This document shows, piece by piece, positions 20,611 through 29,197 of a DNA stretch of 64,000 nucleotides. Positions within the stretch are counted from its first letter, which is position 1, and each line of letters opens with the position of its first letter. This stretch comes from Leifsonia psychrotolerans (lineage in GTDB: Bacteria; Actinomycetota; Actinomycetes; Actinomycetales; Microbacteriaceae): positions 1,426,001 through 1,490,000 of the forward strand of contig NZ_JACCFM010000001.1 of the NCBI RefSeq assembly GCF_013410665.1, in the 5' to 3' direction. The notes under the pieces were generated by a model, which was not told where the DNA came from, did no database searches, and saw nothing but the letters and a program-made list of their open reading frames with translations. The translations under genes and the position numbers were made by a program.

Positions 20611-21780
20611 ATGACCAATATGCCCGCAAGCACCCCTGGGGGTTTGCGCTACCCGCGTGGCACTGTGATCCTCATCGGGCTGGCCTCGGCGGTTGTCGTC
20701 TCGATTGGGATCAGCGGCATTCGCGGCATCCTTGCCCCCGTTTTCCTCACGCTGATCCTCACAATCTGCGCCAACCCGGTTCGGACCGCTCTGCTGAAGC
20801 GTGGCGTGCCCGGCGCCCTTGCCACAGGGTCGGTCATCCTCACGGTCTTCGCTTTGCTCGCCGGTTTCACCTACACGATCATCATCGCGTTCGCGCAATT
20901 CGTGTCGATGCTGCCGAACTATTCACAGCAGTTTCAGCAAGCGGGGACGGCCATCACGTCGTGGCTGTCACGCATCGGAATCAGCCACGATCAGGTCCAC
21001 AGTGTCGTCACGGGCATCAACCCGGCGAACATCGCAGGCGTCGTCACCGACGCCCTCGGCAGCGTGGTGAGTATCACCGCATCCCTGGTGATCGTGCTCA
21101 CGATGATGATTCTGATGGCCGCCGATGCCGTCTATTCGCGCACGATTCTGAACCAGTTGAGTGTGCGAAACCCGTACCTCGTCACGGCGTTGACCGACTA
21201 CGCCTCACATGTTCGCCGCTATATGGTCGTCACCACGGTTCTCGGTGTGATTCAAGGTGCGCTCAACACAATCGCGCTGTCCATCATGCAGGTTCCAGCC
21301 GCCCTCCTCTGGGGTCTGCTTTCGTTCTTGTGCAGCTTCATCCCCAACATCGGCTACTTCTTCGCCATCGCCCCTCCGATCGTGTTCGGATTTCTGGTCG
21401 GCGGATGGCCGGTCGTGATCGCCATCATCATCGTCTATGGCGTCATCAATGCCGTGGTGCAATCCATTATCCAGCCGAGGGTCGTCGGCCACGCGGTGTC
21501 ATTGAGCCAGACCATCACGTTCTTCTCGGTGTTGTTCTGGGCCGTCATTATCGGGCCGATCGGCGCTATCCTTGCCATCCCCTTGACGCTGCTGACCAAG
21601 ACTTTTCTCATCGATGCGAATCCTGAAGCTCACTGGTGGCGCCCGGCCCTCGGTCCGACAAACGAGACCCGCACGATCATGAAGTCCGAGAGCCTCGCCT
21701 CAAAAACGGCCCGCAAGAACGCTAAGGCCGCCCGCACCAGCACCGACGACACGGACCCCCAGCGCCGGCCCACGCCGTGA
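20611..21780 (+). CDS. AI-2E family transporter (TqsA-like membrane protein)
   Basis: 389 residues with about seven to eight membrane segments. The family pattern is visible in IRGILAPVFLTLILTICANP near the start and in the C-terminal part (LLWGLLSFLCSFIPNIGYFFAIAPP, VVGHAVSLSQTITFFSVLFWAVIIGPIGAILAIPL). Members export small molecules, ions or signalling compounds, and the name does not prove autoinducer transport. The C-terminal 35 residues are basic and cytoplasmic. It converges with gadB. Confidence 0.88.
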   Translation: MTNMPASTPGGLRYPRGTVILIGLASAVVVSIGISGIRGILAPVFLTLILTICANPVRTALLKRGVPGALATGSVILTVFALLAGFTYTIIIAFAQFVSMLPNYSQQFQQAGTAITSWLSRIGISHDQVHSVVTGINPANIAGVVTDALGSVVSITASLVIVLTMMILMAADAVYSRTILNQLSVRNPYLVTALTDYASHVRRYMVVTTVLGVIQGALNTIALSIMQVPAALLWGLLSFLCSFIPNIGYFFAIAPPIVFGFLVGGWPVVIAIIIVYGVINAVVQSIIQPRVVGHAVSLSQTITFFSVLFWAVIIGPIGAILAIPLTLLTKTFLIDANPEAHWWRPALGPTNETRTIMKSESLASKTARKNAKAARTSTDDTDPQRRPTP

Positions 21781-21793
21781 CGGGACTGCGCGC

Positions 21794-23218
21794 TTAGTGC
21801 GTGAAAGTGGAGATGAGGCCCTCGGTCGGCATCGGGGACTCGAGTGCATCCAGGTAGTCCACGGCCTCCTGGATGTCCAGGATGAGACTTTCAGCCAGGT
21901 TCCGACTGAGACCATTCCGCACGACGATACGCTGCACGACCATCTCGCTGATGTTGTCTGGCATGGGATAGGCCGGAATGAGCCACCCCTTGATGCGAAG
22001 GCGCTCCGACAGGTGGTAGAGGTTCCATCGGTCGGTATGGCCCTTCGTCAGTTGCCATGCGAACACCGGAATGTCCGTTCCCTCATTCCACAGTGTGAAG
22101 GCCGGCATCTTGCCGATTTCGCCCGAGAGGTACACCGCGACATCCTGTGATGCCTTTTGCACCCGGTAGTATCCGTCGTAACCAAGCCGCAAGAAGAGGT
22201 AGTACTGCAAAAGCACCTGTGCACCGGGCCGCGAAAAGTTGAGAGCGAAGCTGGGCATGTGGCCGCCGAGATAGGTGACATCAAACACCAGATCTCGGGG
22301 CAGGTCGTCGAGGGTACGCCAGACCACCCAGCCCAGTCCGGGGTAAACCAAGCCATATTTGTGGGCCGAGGTGCTGATGGATGCGACGCGCTCGAGACGA
22401 AAGTCCCACACCAGGTCGGGCTGAAGGAAGGGTGCAATCATTCCCCCCGAGGCACCGTCGACATGGATCGGAATGTCCAGGCCGGTCTCGGCCTGAATCG
22501 CGTCAAGCGCGGCCGCGATATCGGCGACGGGTTCGTACATGCCGGTGTACGTGACACCCATGATGGCCACAACACCAATGGTGTTCTCGTCCACATAGGT
22601 TTTGAGGTCAGAGCCGTCGAGCACACGATGCTCGTCGGAAATCGGCACGTAGCGAGCCTCGACGTCCCAGTAGTTGCAGAACTTCTCCCAACACACCTGC
22701 ACCGCACTCGACAGCACCAGGTTGGGCTTCTCGGTCGACTTGCCATCCGCCCGACGAGCCTGCTGCCAGCGTCGCTTCAAGGCAAGCCCGCCGAGCATGC
22801 AGGCTTCAGAGGATCCGATGGTGGAGGTTCCGATGGTTGTCTCGACATCCGGGGCATTCCACAGGGTGGCGATCATTTTCCAGCAGCGCGTCTCGATCGC
22901 CGCTGTCTGCGGGTACTCGTCCTTGTCAACCAGGTTCTTGTCTGCGGACTCAGAGTAGATCTGCTGTGCTTGCGGGTCCATCCACGTTCCAACGAACGTC
23001 GCCAAATTCAGTCGGGAGTTGCCGTCGAGCATCGCTTCGTCATGGACAACCTGATAGGCCGTCTCCGGCAGAGACTCCCCCGGCGGAATCGTATTGAGCG
23101 GAAAGTCAGTCGATTCTCCGGCGCGAGCAAACAACGGATTGAGCTGGTTGCTATCGGATATCCCGGTGAAGGCGTGTGACGATTGGTCTGTCATTTCTGC
23201 AGGCTTGCGAGCGCTCAT
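21794..23218 (-). CDS. gadB: Glutamate decarboxylase
   Basis: 474 residues, PLP-dependent, converting glutamate to GABA and consuming a proton. Conserved features are IGSSEACMLGGLALKRRW, HVDGASGGMIAPF and the PLP lysine in SISTSAHKYGLVYPG. I chose the ATG at 23218 because TATGGT stands exactly seven bases before it; a second ATG at 23194 is possible. No glutamate/GABA antiporter gene is next to it, so an acid-resistance role is only inferred. Confidence 0.94.
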   Translation of the reverse strand: MSARKPAEMTDQSSHAFTGISDSNQLNPLFARAGESTDFPLNTIPPGESLPETAYQVVHDEAMLDGNSRLNLATFVGTWMDPQAQQIYSESADKNLVDKDEYPQTAAIETRCWKMIATLWNAPDVETTIGTSTIGSSEACMLGGLALKRRWQQARRADGKSTEKPNLVLSSAVQVCWEKFCNYWDVEARYVPISDEHRVLDGSDLKTYVDENTIGVVAIMGVTYTGMYEPVADIAAALDAIQAETGLDIPIHVDGASGGMIAPFLQPDLVWDFRLERVASISTSAHKYGLVYPGLGWVVWRTLDDLPRDLVFDVTYLGGHMPSFALNFSRPGAQVLLQYYLFLRLGYDGYYRVQKASQDVAVYLSGEIGKMPAFTLWNEGTDIPVFAWQLTKGHTDRWNLYHLSERLRIKGWLIPAYPMPDNISEMVVQRIVVRNGLSRNLAESLILDIQEAVDYLDALESPMPTEGLISTFTH

Positions 23219-23225
23219 GCACGAC

Positions 23226-23231
23226 ACCATA
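23226..23231 (-). promoter_or_regulatory. -10 box of a leaderless promoter for gadB
   Basis: TATGGT on the minus strand, seven bases before the ATG at 23218. It lies in the 86-bp divergent gap shared with the next gene, which has its own box at 23293. Confidence 0.45.
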
Positions 23232-23292
23232 GGAAGGAAACCGAGGTGAGTGGTCATCCCAATGGGGTGATGTCGGGTCGTGACCGCGTGCC

Positions 23293-23298
23293 TAAGCT
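23293..23298 (+). promoter_or_regulatory. -10 box of a leaderless promoter for the 23305 gene
   Basis: TAAGCT lies six bases before the GTG at 23305. There is no Shine-Dalgarno sequence before that start. Confidence 0.45.
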
Positions 23299-23304
23299 CA
23301 CGTC

Positions 23305-23955
23305 GTGGCTGCCGACCGAAAGATCCGCCTCCGCCTCGAATCCTGGGGATTCGCGATCGGAGCATTGTTCTTTGTGGTGGGAGCACTTCCGCACTACGCC
23401 CTGGCCGTCGGAGCCCCTCTCGACGATCTCACATTCTTCATCGGCGCGCTTTTCTTCACCTCAGCCGCGCTTATCCAGTTGGTACTCAGCGGCCGGCGCA
23501 CGCCGCGACGCTCCGCTGACCGAGCGGATGTCGACGACTGGTGGGCGTCCGCCGTTCAATTCGTCGGAACCGTGTTTTTCAATATCAGCACGACAAATGC
23601 CTTGATCACCAGCATCAACAGCGCCACCCGGCTGAACAGCGGATGGCGCCCCGACGCATTCGGCTCGCTCTGCTTTCTCATCGCCAGCGGCCTCGCCGTG
23701 ACTGCGGTCGCTCGGCGCACACAGTTCTGGGATCCGTCTGACCGTGCGTGGCGCTGCGCGTGGCTAAACATGCTCGGCTCGGTCTTCTTTGCGCTTTCGG
23801 CAGCCGGGGCGTATGTCATCCCTGCGACAACGAATTCCCTCAGCCCCACGTGGGCGAATCTTGGAACGCTACTGGGCGCACTATGTTTTCTCATCGCGGC
23901 GTTGCTCAGCCTGCGCATATCGGACCCGAGCACATCGAAAGAGACAAACGAGTGA
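23305..23955 (+). CDS. Six-helix membrane protein, unknown function
   Basis: 216 residues from a GTG. Six hydrophobic segments form two similar halves: GFAIGALFFVVGALPHY and DDLTFFIGALFFTSAALIQL, then AVQFVGTVFFNISTTNAL and later WANLGTLLGALCFLIAALL. The repeated G-x-L-F-F motif resembles YrhK-like membrane proteins, but I am not sure of the family. It diverges from gadB. Confidence 0.65.
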   Translation: MAADRKIRLRLESWGFAIGALFFVVGALPHYALAVGAPLDDLTFFIGALFFTSAALIQLVLSGRRTPRRSADRADVDDWWASAVQFVGTVFFNISTTNALITSINSATRLNSGWRPDAFGSLCFLIASGLAVTAVARRTQFWDPSDRAWRCAWLNMLGSVFFALSAAGAYVIPATTNSLSPTWANLGTLLGALCFLIAALLSLRISDPSTSKETNE

Positions 23956-23972
23956 CCGAGGTGGCCAACGAC

Positions 23973-24002
23973 AAAACCCCGGCCTCGAGAGACCGGGGTT
24001 TT
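23973..24002 (-). terminator. Hairpin terminator between tRNA-Lys and the 23305 gene
   Basis: AAAACCCCGG (23973-23982) pairs with CCGGGGTTTT (23993-24002) around a ten-base loop. It can serve both the minus-strand tRNA, which ends at 24007, and the plus-strand membrane gene. Confidence 0.75.
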
Positions 24003-24006
24003 ACAG

Positions 24007-24079
<73 letters not shown>

Positions 24080-24186
24080 GAGTAGTTTCTTCCAGCCTGC
24101 GCTGTCCGAACCGAGATCAACAATAACATCACGTGCACGTTAGATACCAAATCAGTGAAACGCCGGGCGCGTCACGTCTGAATCAC

Positions 24187-24192
24187 TATCGT
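24187..24192 (+). promoter_or_regulatory. -10 box of a leaderless promoter for hisN
   Basis: TATCGT is followed by seven bases and then the GTG at 24200. This spacing, together with a GGAGGG that is too close to act as a ribosome site, is why I placed the start at 24200 rather than 24191. Confidence 0.4.
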
Positions 24193-24199
24193 GGAGGGT

Positions 24200-25027
24200 G
24201 TGACCGAACCCTCGACTTTCGCCCTCTCCGATGACCTCGCACTCGCTCTCCAGCTGGCCGATGCCGCCGATGCGATCTCGCGTTCGCGCTTCATGGCGAT
24301 GGACTTGGTTGTGACGACCAAGCCCGACCGCACGCCGGTGACAGATGCCGACCAGGCCGTCGAGCGCGCTATCCGTGCGGGGCTTGCCCACGCGCGCCCC
24401 GGCGATGGCATTCTCGGTGAAGAATATGGCACCGAGGGGTCCACGCAGCGTCAGTGGATCATCGATCCCATCGATGGCACAGCCAACTTCTTGCGGGGTG
24501 TACCGATCTGGGCCACGCTGATCGCGCTCGCTGTTGACGGCGTTCCCGTTGTCGGTGTCGTCAGCGCTCCGGCACTCGGCAAACGCTGGTGGGCGACGGT
24601 CGGTGGGGGCGCCTGGATGAGAGACAAGCACAGGCCGGATCACGCGCCGGTTCCGCTGCAGGTCTCCGCGGTCTCCGAGCTCGCCGACGCCTCACTCAGC
24701 TACAACAGCATCCAGCAGTGGGATGTCGCCGGTCACCTGGAACCGCTCATCGCCCTGTCGCGCCAGGTGTGGCGCACACGCGCCTATGGCGACATGTGGT
24801 CGTACATGATGCTCGCCGAGGGGCTCATCGATATTGCCGGCGAATTCGACCTCCAGCCTTACGACATGGCTGCGCTCGTGCCAATCGTGCAGGAGGCAGG
24901 AGGGCGCTTCACCTCGGTCGACGGGCAGGAGGGCCCGTGGCACGGGAGCGCGTTGGCCACCAACGGGCTGCTCCACGAGGCCACGCTGACTGCACTGGGA
25001 ACCGCGGCACCAGGCCTCAGTTCCTGA
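24200..25027 (+). CDS. hisN: Histidinol-phosphatase / inositol monophosphatase family enzyme
   Basis: 275 residues. The IMPase fold motifs are present: the metal-binding Glu pair in GILGEEYG, WIIDPIDGTANFLRG, and the C-terminal metal Asp in LQPYDMAALVPIVQEAGG. The N-terminus (LALALQLADAADAISRSRF) resembles actinobacterial HisN, which removes phosphate from histidinol-phosphate. Members of this family can also act on inositol or fructose phosphates. It is not next to other his genes. It overlaps the convergent gene by 11 bases. Confidence 0.82.
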   Translation: MTEPSTFALSDDLALALQLADAADAISRSRFMAMDLVVTTKPDRTPVTDADQAVERAIRAGLAHARPGDGILGEEYGTEGSTQRQWIIDPIDGTANFLRGVPIWATLIALAVDGVPVVGVVSAPALGKRWWATVGGGAWMRDKHRPDHAPVPLQVSAVSELADASLSYNSIQQWDVAGHLEPLIALSRQVWRTRAYGDMWSYMMLAEGLIDIAGEFDLQPYDMAALVPIVQEAGGRFTSVDGQEGPWHGSALATNGLLHEATLTALGTAAPGLSS

Positions 25028-25253
25028 ACCTCTTCACGGCATCCCACGATTCGGCGATCTCCGCAGGCGGCGCCGAATCCCCCAGCGCAGCGAGTGTGTC
25101 CGTGACGATCGGCAACAGATCTTCCTTGGGCACCCACATCGACACCGGTCCGATCGTCGCGCCGGAACCATCGGCCGCCTCGAAGGTCGAACACATGGCG
25201 ACGACCTCCGGGTTTGCTCCAGCACAAACCACAAGTGCGGGCACAGCCAGCAC
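25017..25253 (-). CDS. Small exported protein, unknown function; start uncertain
   Basis: 78 residues from a GTG at 25253. The start region is hydrophobic (LAVPALVVCAGANPE) and looks like the core of an export signal, but the basic residues such a signal needs lie upstream in the same frame (ESRARFISLATIAV). No ATG, GTG or TTG exists there; a strong AGGAGG just precedes an ATT-CTG at 25298-25293, so a rare CTG start is possible. The mature part is acidic, with no motif I recognise. Confidence 0.5.
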   Translation of the reverse strand: MLAVPALVVCAGANPEVVAMCSTFEAADGSGATIGPVSMWVPKEDLLPIVTDTLAALGDSAPPAEIAESWDAVKRFRN

Positions 25254-25388
25254 CGCAATGGTCGCCAGTGAAATGAAACGAGCTCTACTCTCCAGAATCC
25301 TCCTCCGCTTCCCTGGTTCGCCCTCCGAGCTGTCACGGTTTCTTGCATCGAATCCCTCGGAGACTACGAACCTCGCGGCATCGCCCTG

Positions 25389-25972
25389 TCACCACCCGGG
25401 CCATCTACCCCAATCGGTCTCTTGGACATCGAAAAGCGGACTCCCCGTCGGGCTCGCAGCAGAAGCAACAATCTCGTCGAGGCTCGCATCCCCGTAGCGG
25501 GAGAATTTCACGGCTAAATTCGGGCGATACGGATCTCGTTCGACGAAGGCCACCGGCGAGGTGTGACCTCCGTGCAGCCACACACAGCCATCACCGCGCT
25601 CGCCACTGAATCCGGGCGCGTACTCGTGCGCTCCACCCGGCATGAGGAGCGGGGGAAGCTGCGCGTTCTGCCGAAACTCACTCGCAAATGCCACTGTTAG
25701 GTAGCGCTCACTGTCTAAGGCGTCAGCGGCCCTCATGACCGGTCGTTCGGCCTCACTGCGTTCAGTACGAGACACCGCGTAACCGGCACCACTTTCTCCA
25801 CGGATGGAATACCGAACTTCGCTGCTGCCATCCGCAACGACAACACACGACCCCGACTCATCGTCCCGAGGAGATGAACGAATGGTCCGCCAGTCCCCTC
25901 GACGACAGGTCTCTGCGATCTACTCGACGAAGCCACGCTCGCGGCGTAGGGAATCGGGCCCCGTACGTAACG
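25389..25972 (-). pseudogene. Hypothetical gene interrupted by an in-frame TAG
   Basis: A coding-like frame runs from about 25972 to the TGA at 25389, reading ...LRRERGFVE-stop-IAETCRRGDWRTIRSS... The TAG at 25922-25920 could come from CAG by one C-to-T change. After the stop the first ordinary start is a GTG at 25775, which would give only the last 128 residues (VSRTERSEAERP...). AGGAGG at 25978-25973 precedes the long frame but no normal start codon follows it. Function unknown; a real shorter gene from 25775 is the alternative. Confidence 0.45.
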
Positions 25973-26013
25973 CCTCCTGATCGTTTCCAGTAGTGCACCG
26001 ATCTCCGGCTGGC

Positions 26014-26019
26014 TACACT
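26014..26019 (+). promoter_or_regulatory. -10 box of a leaderless promoter for the ion channel gene
   Basis: TACACT, six bases, then the ATG at 26026. No ribosome-binding site is present. Confidence 0.45.
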
Positions 26020-26025
26020 CGCGCC

Positions 26026-26712
26026 ATGGAGACCACGGGCAAGGTTGGTGCGGGGCACTTCGCCTGGTTCTGGCGATTCAAGTACTGGATCGTCCTGACG
26101 TTGATTGTTGTGTCGTACGTACTCTGTGCCTACCAAGTCACTCCGAATCTCAGCGCCGTGACGTTGCTGGTGCAGCTCGTGACGGTCGCCGCAATCTTGC
26201 AGGTCACCGAGGTTCCACCGCTGGTGCTCCGCGTAGCCCACATCGTGCTGTCCGTGGCCGCAGCCGCCAGTATCGTCGTGTGGTTCGCCGGCCTTCAGGG
26301 ACGTGGTCTGTACGTTGTGTTGTCGGGCTCCGCGATGCTCGCGTACTTCGTGGCCCCCGTCGCGATCCTGCGGCATCAGTTCACCCGGCCGAAGATCGAT
26401 GTGCAAACCCTCCTGGCAGCCATCTCGGCCTACGTTTTGGTCGGAATGTTCTTCACCTTTCTCTACAACTTCATCGCTCTCGTCACTCCGACTCCGATCT
26501 TTGGTCCGGGCACCGAAGACACCCTCACCAGCCAGCTGTTTTTCTCGTTCAGCACCCTCACGACGACCGGTTACGGCAATCTCGTCCCCAGTGGTGAAAC
26601 GGTGCAGAGTATCGCCATCGCCGAGGCGATCACGGGGCAGCTTTTTCTGGTCATTGCCGTCGCGCGGGTCGTCACGGGTTGGGTGCCGAGATCCCGCGCC
26701 AGGCCAGAGTGA
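26026..26712 (+). CDS. Potassium channel family protein (single-subunit pore)
   Basis: 228 residues. There are five to six hydrophobic segments, and the selectivity filter TTTGYGNLVPSG lies near residue 183 between the last two helices. This is the two-helix pore signature of K+ channels. No cytoplasmic RCK domain follows; the protein ends ten residues after the last helix. A role in K+ flux or membrane potential is likely, with gating unknown. Confidence 0.85.
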   Translation: METTGKVGAGHFAWFWRFKYWIVLTLIVVSYVLCAYQVTPNLSAVTLLVQLVTVAAILQVTEVPPLVLRVAHIVLSVAAAASIVVWFAGLQGRGLYVVLSGSAMLAYFVAPVAILRHQFTRPKIDVQTLLAAISAYVLVGMFFTFLYNFIALVTPTPIFGPGTEDTLTSQLFFSFSTLTTTGYGNLVPSGETVQSIAIAEAITGQLFLVIAVARVVTGWVPRSRARPE

Positions 26713-26734
26713 CGGCAATTCAACCGAATCGCGT

Positions 26735-27160
26735 TCAGTGCGTCTGATCGCCTGAATCCACGCCAGAAGCAGTTGCCAACTCCTGTAGCGCAGCGAGACT
26801 CTCACTCTCCGCGACCGAGTCAAGTACAATCCAACCGATCCGGCCGTTGCCCACCTCGGCAGCGAACTCAGCGATCGCCTGCGACGGCGTGAGTCCCTTC
26901 GCCTTCGCAGTCAGCAGCTCCCTGACCCAGGCGCCCCGAGCGTTGCGCGCACGATTTCCTCCGTCGGTACAAAAAACGAAATTGGCGGCATCCGTAGCGT
27001 CATCGAACCACAAGTACCCCACCGGCTGGCTCCCCGCAGCAACCGTGACGTACCGAAGCGGACCATCGATCCGCTCACCGTAACGTGGCGGCTCATCGAC
27101 CACCGTGAAATGCAGATCTTCGTTCTTCCACCCGTGGTCGGGACGAGGTGCATCACTCAT
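26735..27160 (-). CDS. Hypothetical protein, 141 aa
   Basis: Starts at an ATG at 27160 with AGAAGAG six bases upstream; a GTG two codons earlier is possible. Acidic and soluble, with aromatic-rich central segments (YVTVAAGSQPVGYLWFDD, NFVFCTDGG) and an alpha-helical second half. No family recognised. It converges with the channel gene, leaving a 22-bp gap. Confidence 0.6.
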   Translation of the reverse strand: MSDAPRPDHGWKNEDLHFTVVDEPPRYGERIDGPLRYVTVAAGSQPVGYLWFDDATDAANFVFCTDGGNRARNARGAWVRELLTAKAKGLTPSQAIAEFAAEVGNGRIGWIVLDSVAESESLAALQELATASGVDSGDQTH

Positions 27161-27463
27161 TGACACTCTTCTCGCTCAAGAGGTGTCATGTACCTCGATC
27201 ATCCAGTATTGCGCGATCGACCCGGTACTTAATTCGCGACACGGCCGGCTCGGCGAGCATTATGTCTGCAGGATGCCGCGGTGCCCGAGACTCACGTTGC
27301 TCCCTGCCCGCGCGTTCCATTCCCACCGACGCCGACCTGCCAGGTTTCTCGTGGCGGGCGACGATCGCCGCCTGCCGCTTCAGAGTCAGCCGCCTGCCGC
27401 TTCAGAGTCAGCCTCCCGCCGTCGCGGCGTGGTTGCGCGGCGGTTCGTCGTCACCCCGAGACA
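27161..27463. other. Non-coding stretch between a hypothetical gene and the tmRNA terminator
   Basis: About 300 bp with no convincing gene on either strand; the open frames present look like random high-GC frames. It contains a 22-bp tandem duplication (27369-27412). Confidence 0.5.
27369..27412. repeat. 22-bp tandem duplication
   Basis: CGCCTGCCGCTTCAGAGTCA plus GC occurs twice head to tail (27369-27390 and 27391-27412) in non-coding DNA downstream of the tmRNA gene. It is probably a recent slippage event with no evident function. Confidence 0.8.
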
Positions 27464-27495
27464 AAACAAGGCCACCCGGTCGGGTGGCCTTGTTT
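27464..27495 (-). terminator. Terminator of the tmRNA gene
   Basis: A perfect 14-bp stem (AAACAAGGCCACCC and its complement) closes a four-base loop and ends in TTTTGT on the minus strand, 26 bases after the tmRNA 3' end. Confidence 0.85.
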
Positions 27496-27521
27496 GCTCA
27501 AGAGTGTGTGACAGCAACCAG

Positions 27522-27897
27522 TGGTGGAGATGCGGGGAATTGAACCCCGGTCCACTGCTGTGGTCATATGCCTTCTACGGGTGTATCCAGTGAAATCGTT
27601 CTACTCGGCTCCGGAATTTGCCACTGGCACCTAATCCGACAAGCCCAGCCTTCGTTTAAGTCCCTCTACACCCCGCGGCTCAATGTAGAAGCAATCTCTC
27701 TAAATTGCGCCAGGGTCCGAGTAGAGAGCATTCCCGGTCTGACGGACTTCTTTAGTGCGCTCGCTTAGGCAGCGAGGGCGAAGTCAGTGCGCTTTGAATT
27801 GGCACTTATTGTTTTGCTGGGAGCGTTTACGAGATAACCCTGCATCCTCGACCCGCTTCTCATAATTGCGCAGGCAATGTCGAAACCGATCATCCCC
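27522..27897 (-). ncRNA. ssrA: Transfer-messenger RNA (tmRNA)
   Basis: 376 bases. The 5' GGGGATG pairs with CATCTCC at the 3' end, followed by an encoded ACCA; the T-arm GGGGTTCAATTCCCC is clear. The conserved CTCGTAAA lies before the tag, and the tag frame (27803-27765) encodes ANSKRTDFALAA and a stop. The resume codon GCC was placed by comparison with the E. coli sequence around its resume codon. tmRNA rescues stalled ribosomes with SmpB, whose gene lies 151 bp upstream on the same strand. Confidence 0.93.
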
Positions 27898-28048
27898 CTG
27901 CACACCTACTGTCAAGAATCGACACTGAGGTGGGTTGTTGTCACACACTGTTGAGTTTCCAATTGCAGAACCCGAAACGTTCATTTCGACCTCTGCAGCT
28001 TCTTACTCTACAACATCAGCGACGGGCGATTTATGCCTACTTTCGGCG

Positions 28049-28525
28049 TTAGTCTCCGAGGTTCTTTCGAGCGGAGATCGCCCGATCCGACTCTCGCTTG
28101 TCTTGACGCTCACGCAGAGTCTGACGCTTGTCATACTCCTTCTTACCCTTGGCGACGGCGATCTCAACTTTCGCCCGCCCGTCCGAGAAGTAAATCTTCA
28201 GCGGAATGAGGGTGTAGCCGCCCTCTTTCGTTTTGTGGCTGATCTTGATGATCTCCTGCTTGTGCAGCAAAAGCTTGCGCTTGCGCCGAGGAGGGTGGTT
28301 CGTCCAGGTTCCAGCCTTGTACTCGGGAATGTGAACCGCATCCAGCCACGCTTCGCCGCCGTCGATAAACGCGTATCCGTCAACGAGAGACGCCCGACCT
28401 GCGCGCAGCGACTTGACCTCGGTGCCGCTCAAGACCATCCCGGCCTCATACGTGTCTTCGATGAGGTAGTCGTGGCGCGCTTTGCGATTGGTGGCTACGA
28501 CCTTTTCGCCACGTTCCCTAGGCAC
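28049..28525 (-). CDS. smpB: SsrA-binding protein SmpB
   Basis: 158 residues from a GTG with AAGGAG six bases upstream. Family residues are [23 protein letters not shown] and [19 protein letters not shown], with a basic C-terminal tail ([19 protein letters not shown]) that enters the mRNA channel. It delivers tmRNA to stalled ribosomes. It precedes ssrA on the same strand. Confidence 0.96.
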   Translation of the reverse strand: MPRERGEKVVATNRKARHDYLIEDTYEAGMVLSGTEVKSLRAGRASLVDGYAFIDGGEAWLDAVHIPEYKAGTWTNHPPRRKRKLLLHKQEIIKISHKTKEGGYTLIPLKIYFSDGRAKVEIAVAKGKKEYDKRQTLRERQDKRESDRAISARKNLGD

Positions 28526-28740
28526 GGAATTCTCCTTGATTGATCGATGTGTGCGCCGGTCGAACACCGGGCAGCCCATCAGTCTAGCGGCCTGATGAGG
28601 TCTACGTCCGCATCGAGAATGCTATACAGATCGAACCGCAGCCATTAGGTTCAGTACCCACGGGGCATCCGTCCTGCAGCAGGACGGGCAGCCACCCTGG
28701 GCAGCAGAGGGCAGGCGTCCATCGATACCGGGAGGAAATC

Positions 28741-29139
28741 ATGAGTTTTTGGAGCGACATCTGGCACGTCATCTGGCTCTTCTTCTGGGTCTTCGCTTTC
28801 ATCGCCTACCTTTTTGCACTCTTTTCGGTCATCAGCGACTTGTTCCGTGATCAAAAGCTCAATGGCTGGTGGAAGGCATTGTGGATCATCTTCTTGGTTT
28901 TCCTGCCGTTCTTGACCGTTTTGGCGTATCTCATCGCTCGCGGACGCGGTATGGCTGAACGCCAGGTGAAGTCCGTGCAGCAGGCCCACAGGGAGACAGA
29001 GGGCTATATCAAGAGCGTCGCGGGGTACAGCGCCGCCGATGAGATCGCGAAGGCGAAAGCGCTGATGGACTCAGGGAGCATCTCGCTCCAGGAATTTGAG
29101 CAGCTCAAGGCGCACGCTCTCGCCCAACAGCGCGCTTAA
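28741..29139 (+). CDS. Membrane protein with PLD-N-like N-terminus and SHOCT-type C-terminus
   Basis: 132 residues, from an ATG with GGGAGGAAATC directly before it. Two membrane helices (about 8-30 and 45-65) with WWKALWIIFLVFLPFLTVLAYLIARGRGM resemble the PLD-N domain. The C-terminal 35 residues (SAADEIAKAKALMDSGSISLQEFEQLKAHAL) match the short SHOCT oligomerisation motif. Such proteins are common in actinobacteria; their function is not known. Confidence 0.75.
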   Translation: MSFWSDIWHVIWLFFWVFAFIAYLFALFSVISDLFRDQKLNGWWKALWIIFLVFLPFLTVLAYLIARGRGMAERQVKSVQQAHRETEGYIKSVAGYSAADEIAKAKALMDSGSISLQEFEQLKAHALAQQRA

Positions 29140-29148
29140 CACGACAAC

Positions 29149-29184
29149 GGCCAGTCGGCGGGAGAATCCTCACGCCGACTGGCC
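29149..29184. terminator. Hairpin between convergent genes
   Basis: GGCCAGTCGGCG (29149-29160) pairs perfectly with CGCCGACTGGCC (29173-29184) around 12 bases, between the SHOCT gene and ftsX. U-runs are weak on both sides. Confidence 0.6.
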
Positions 29185-29197
29185 GAACTCGTTCGGT

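Noticed and set aside
25858..26829. 323-codon minus-strand open frame opposite the potassium channel
   Set aside because: Arg/Asp/His-rich random composition; it is the shadow of a gene with a clear TTTGYGNL filter.
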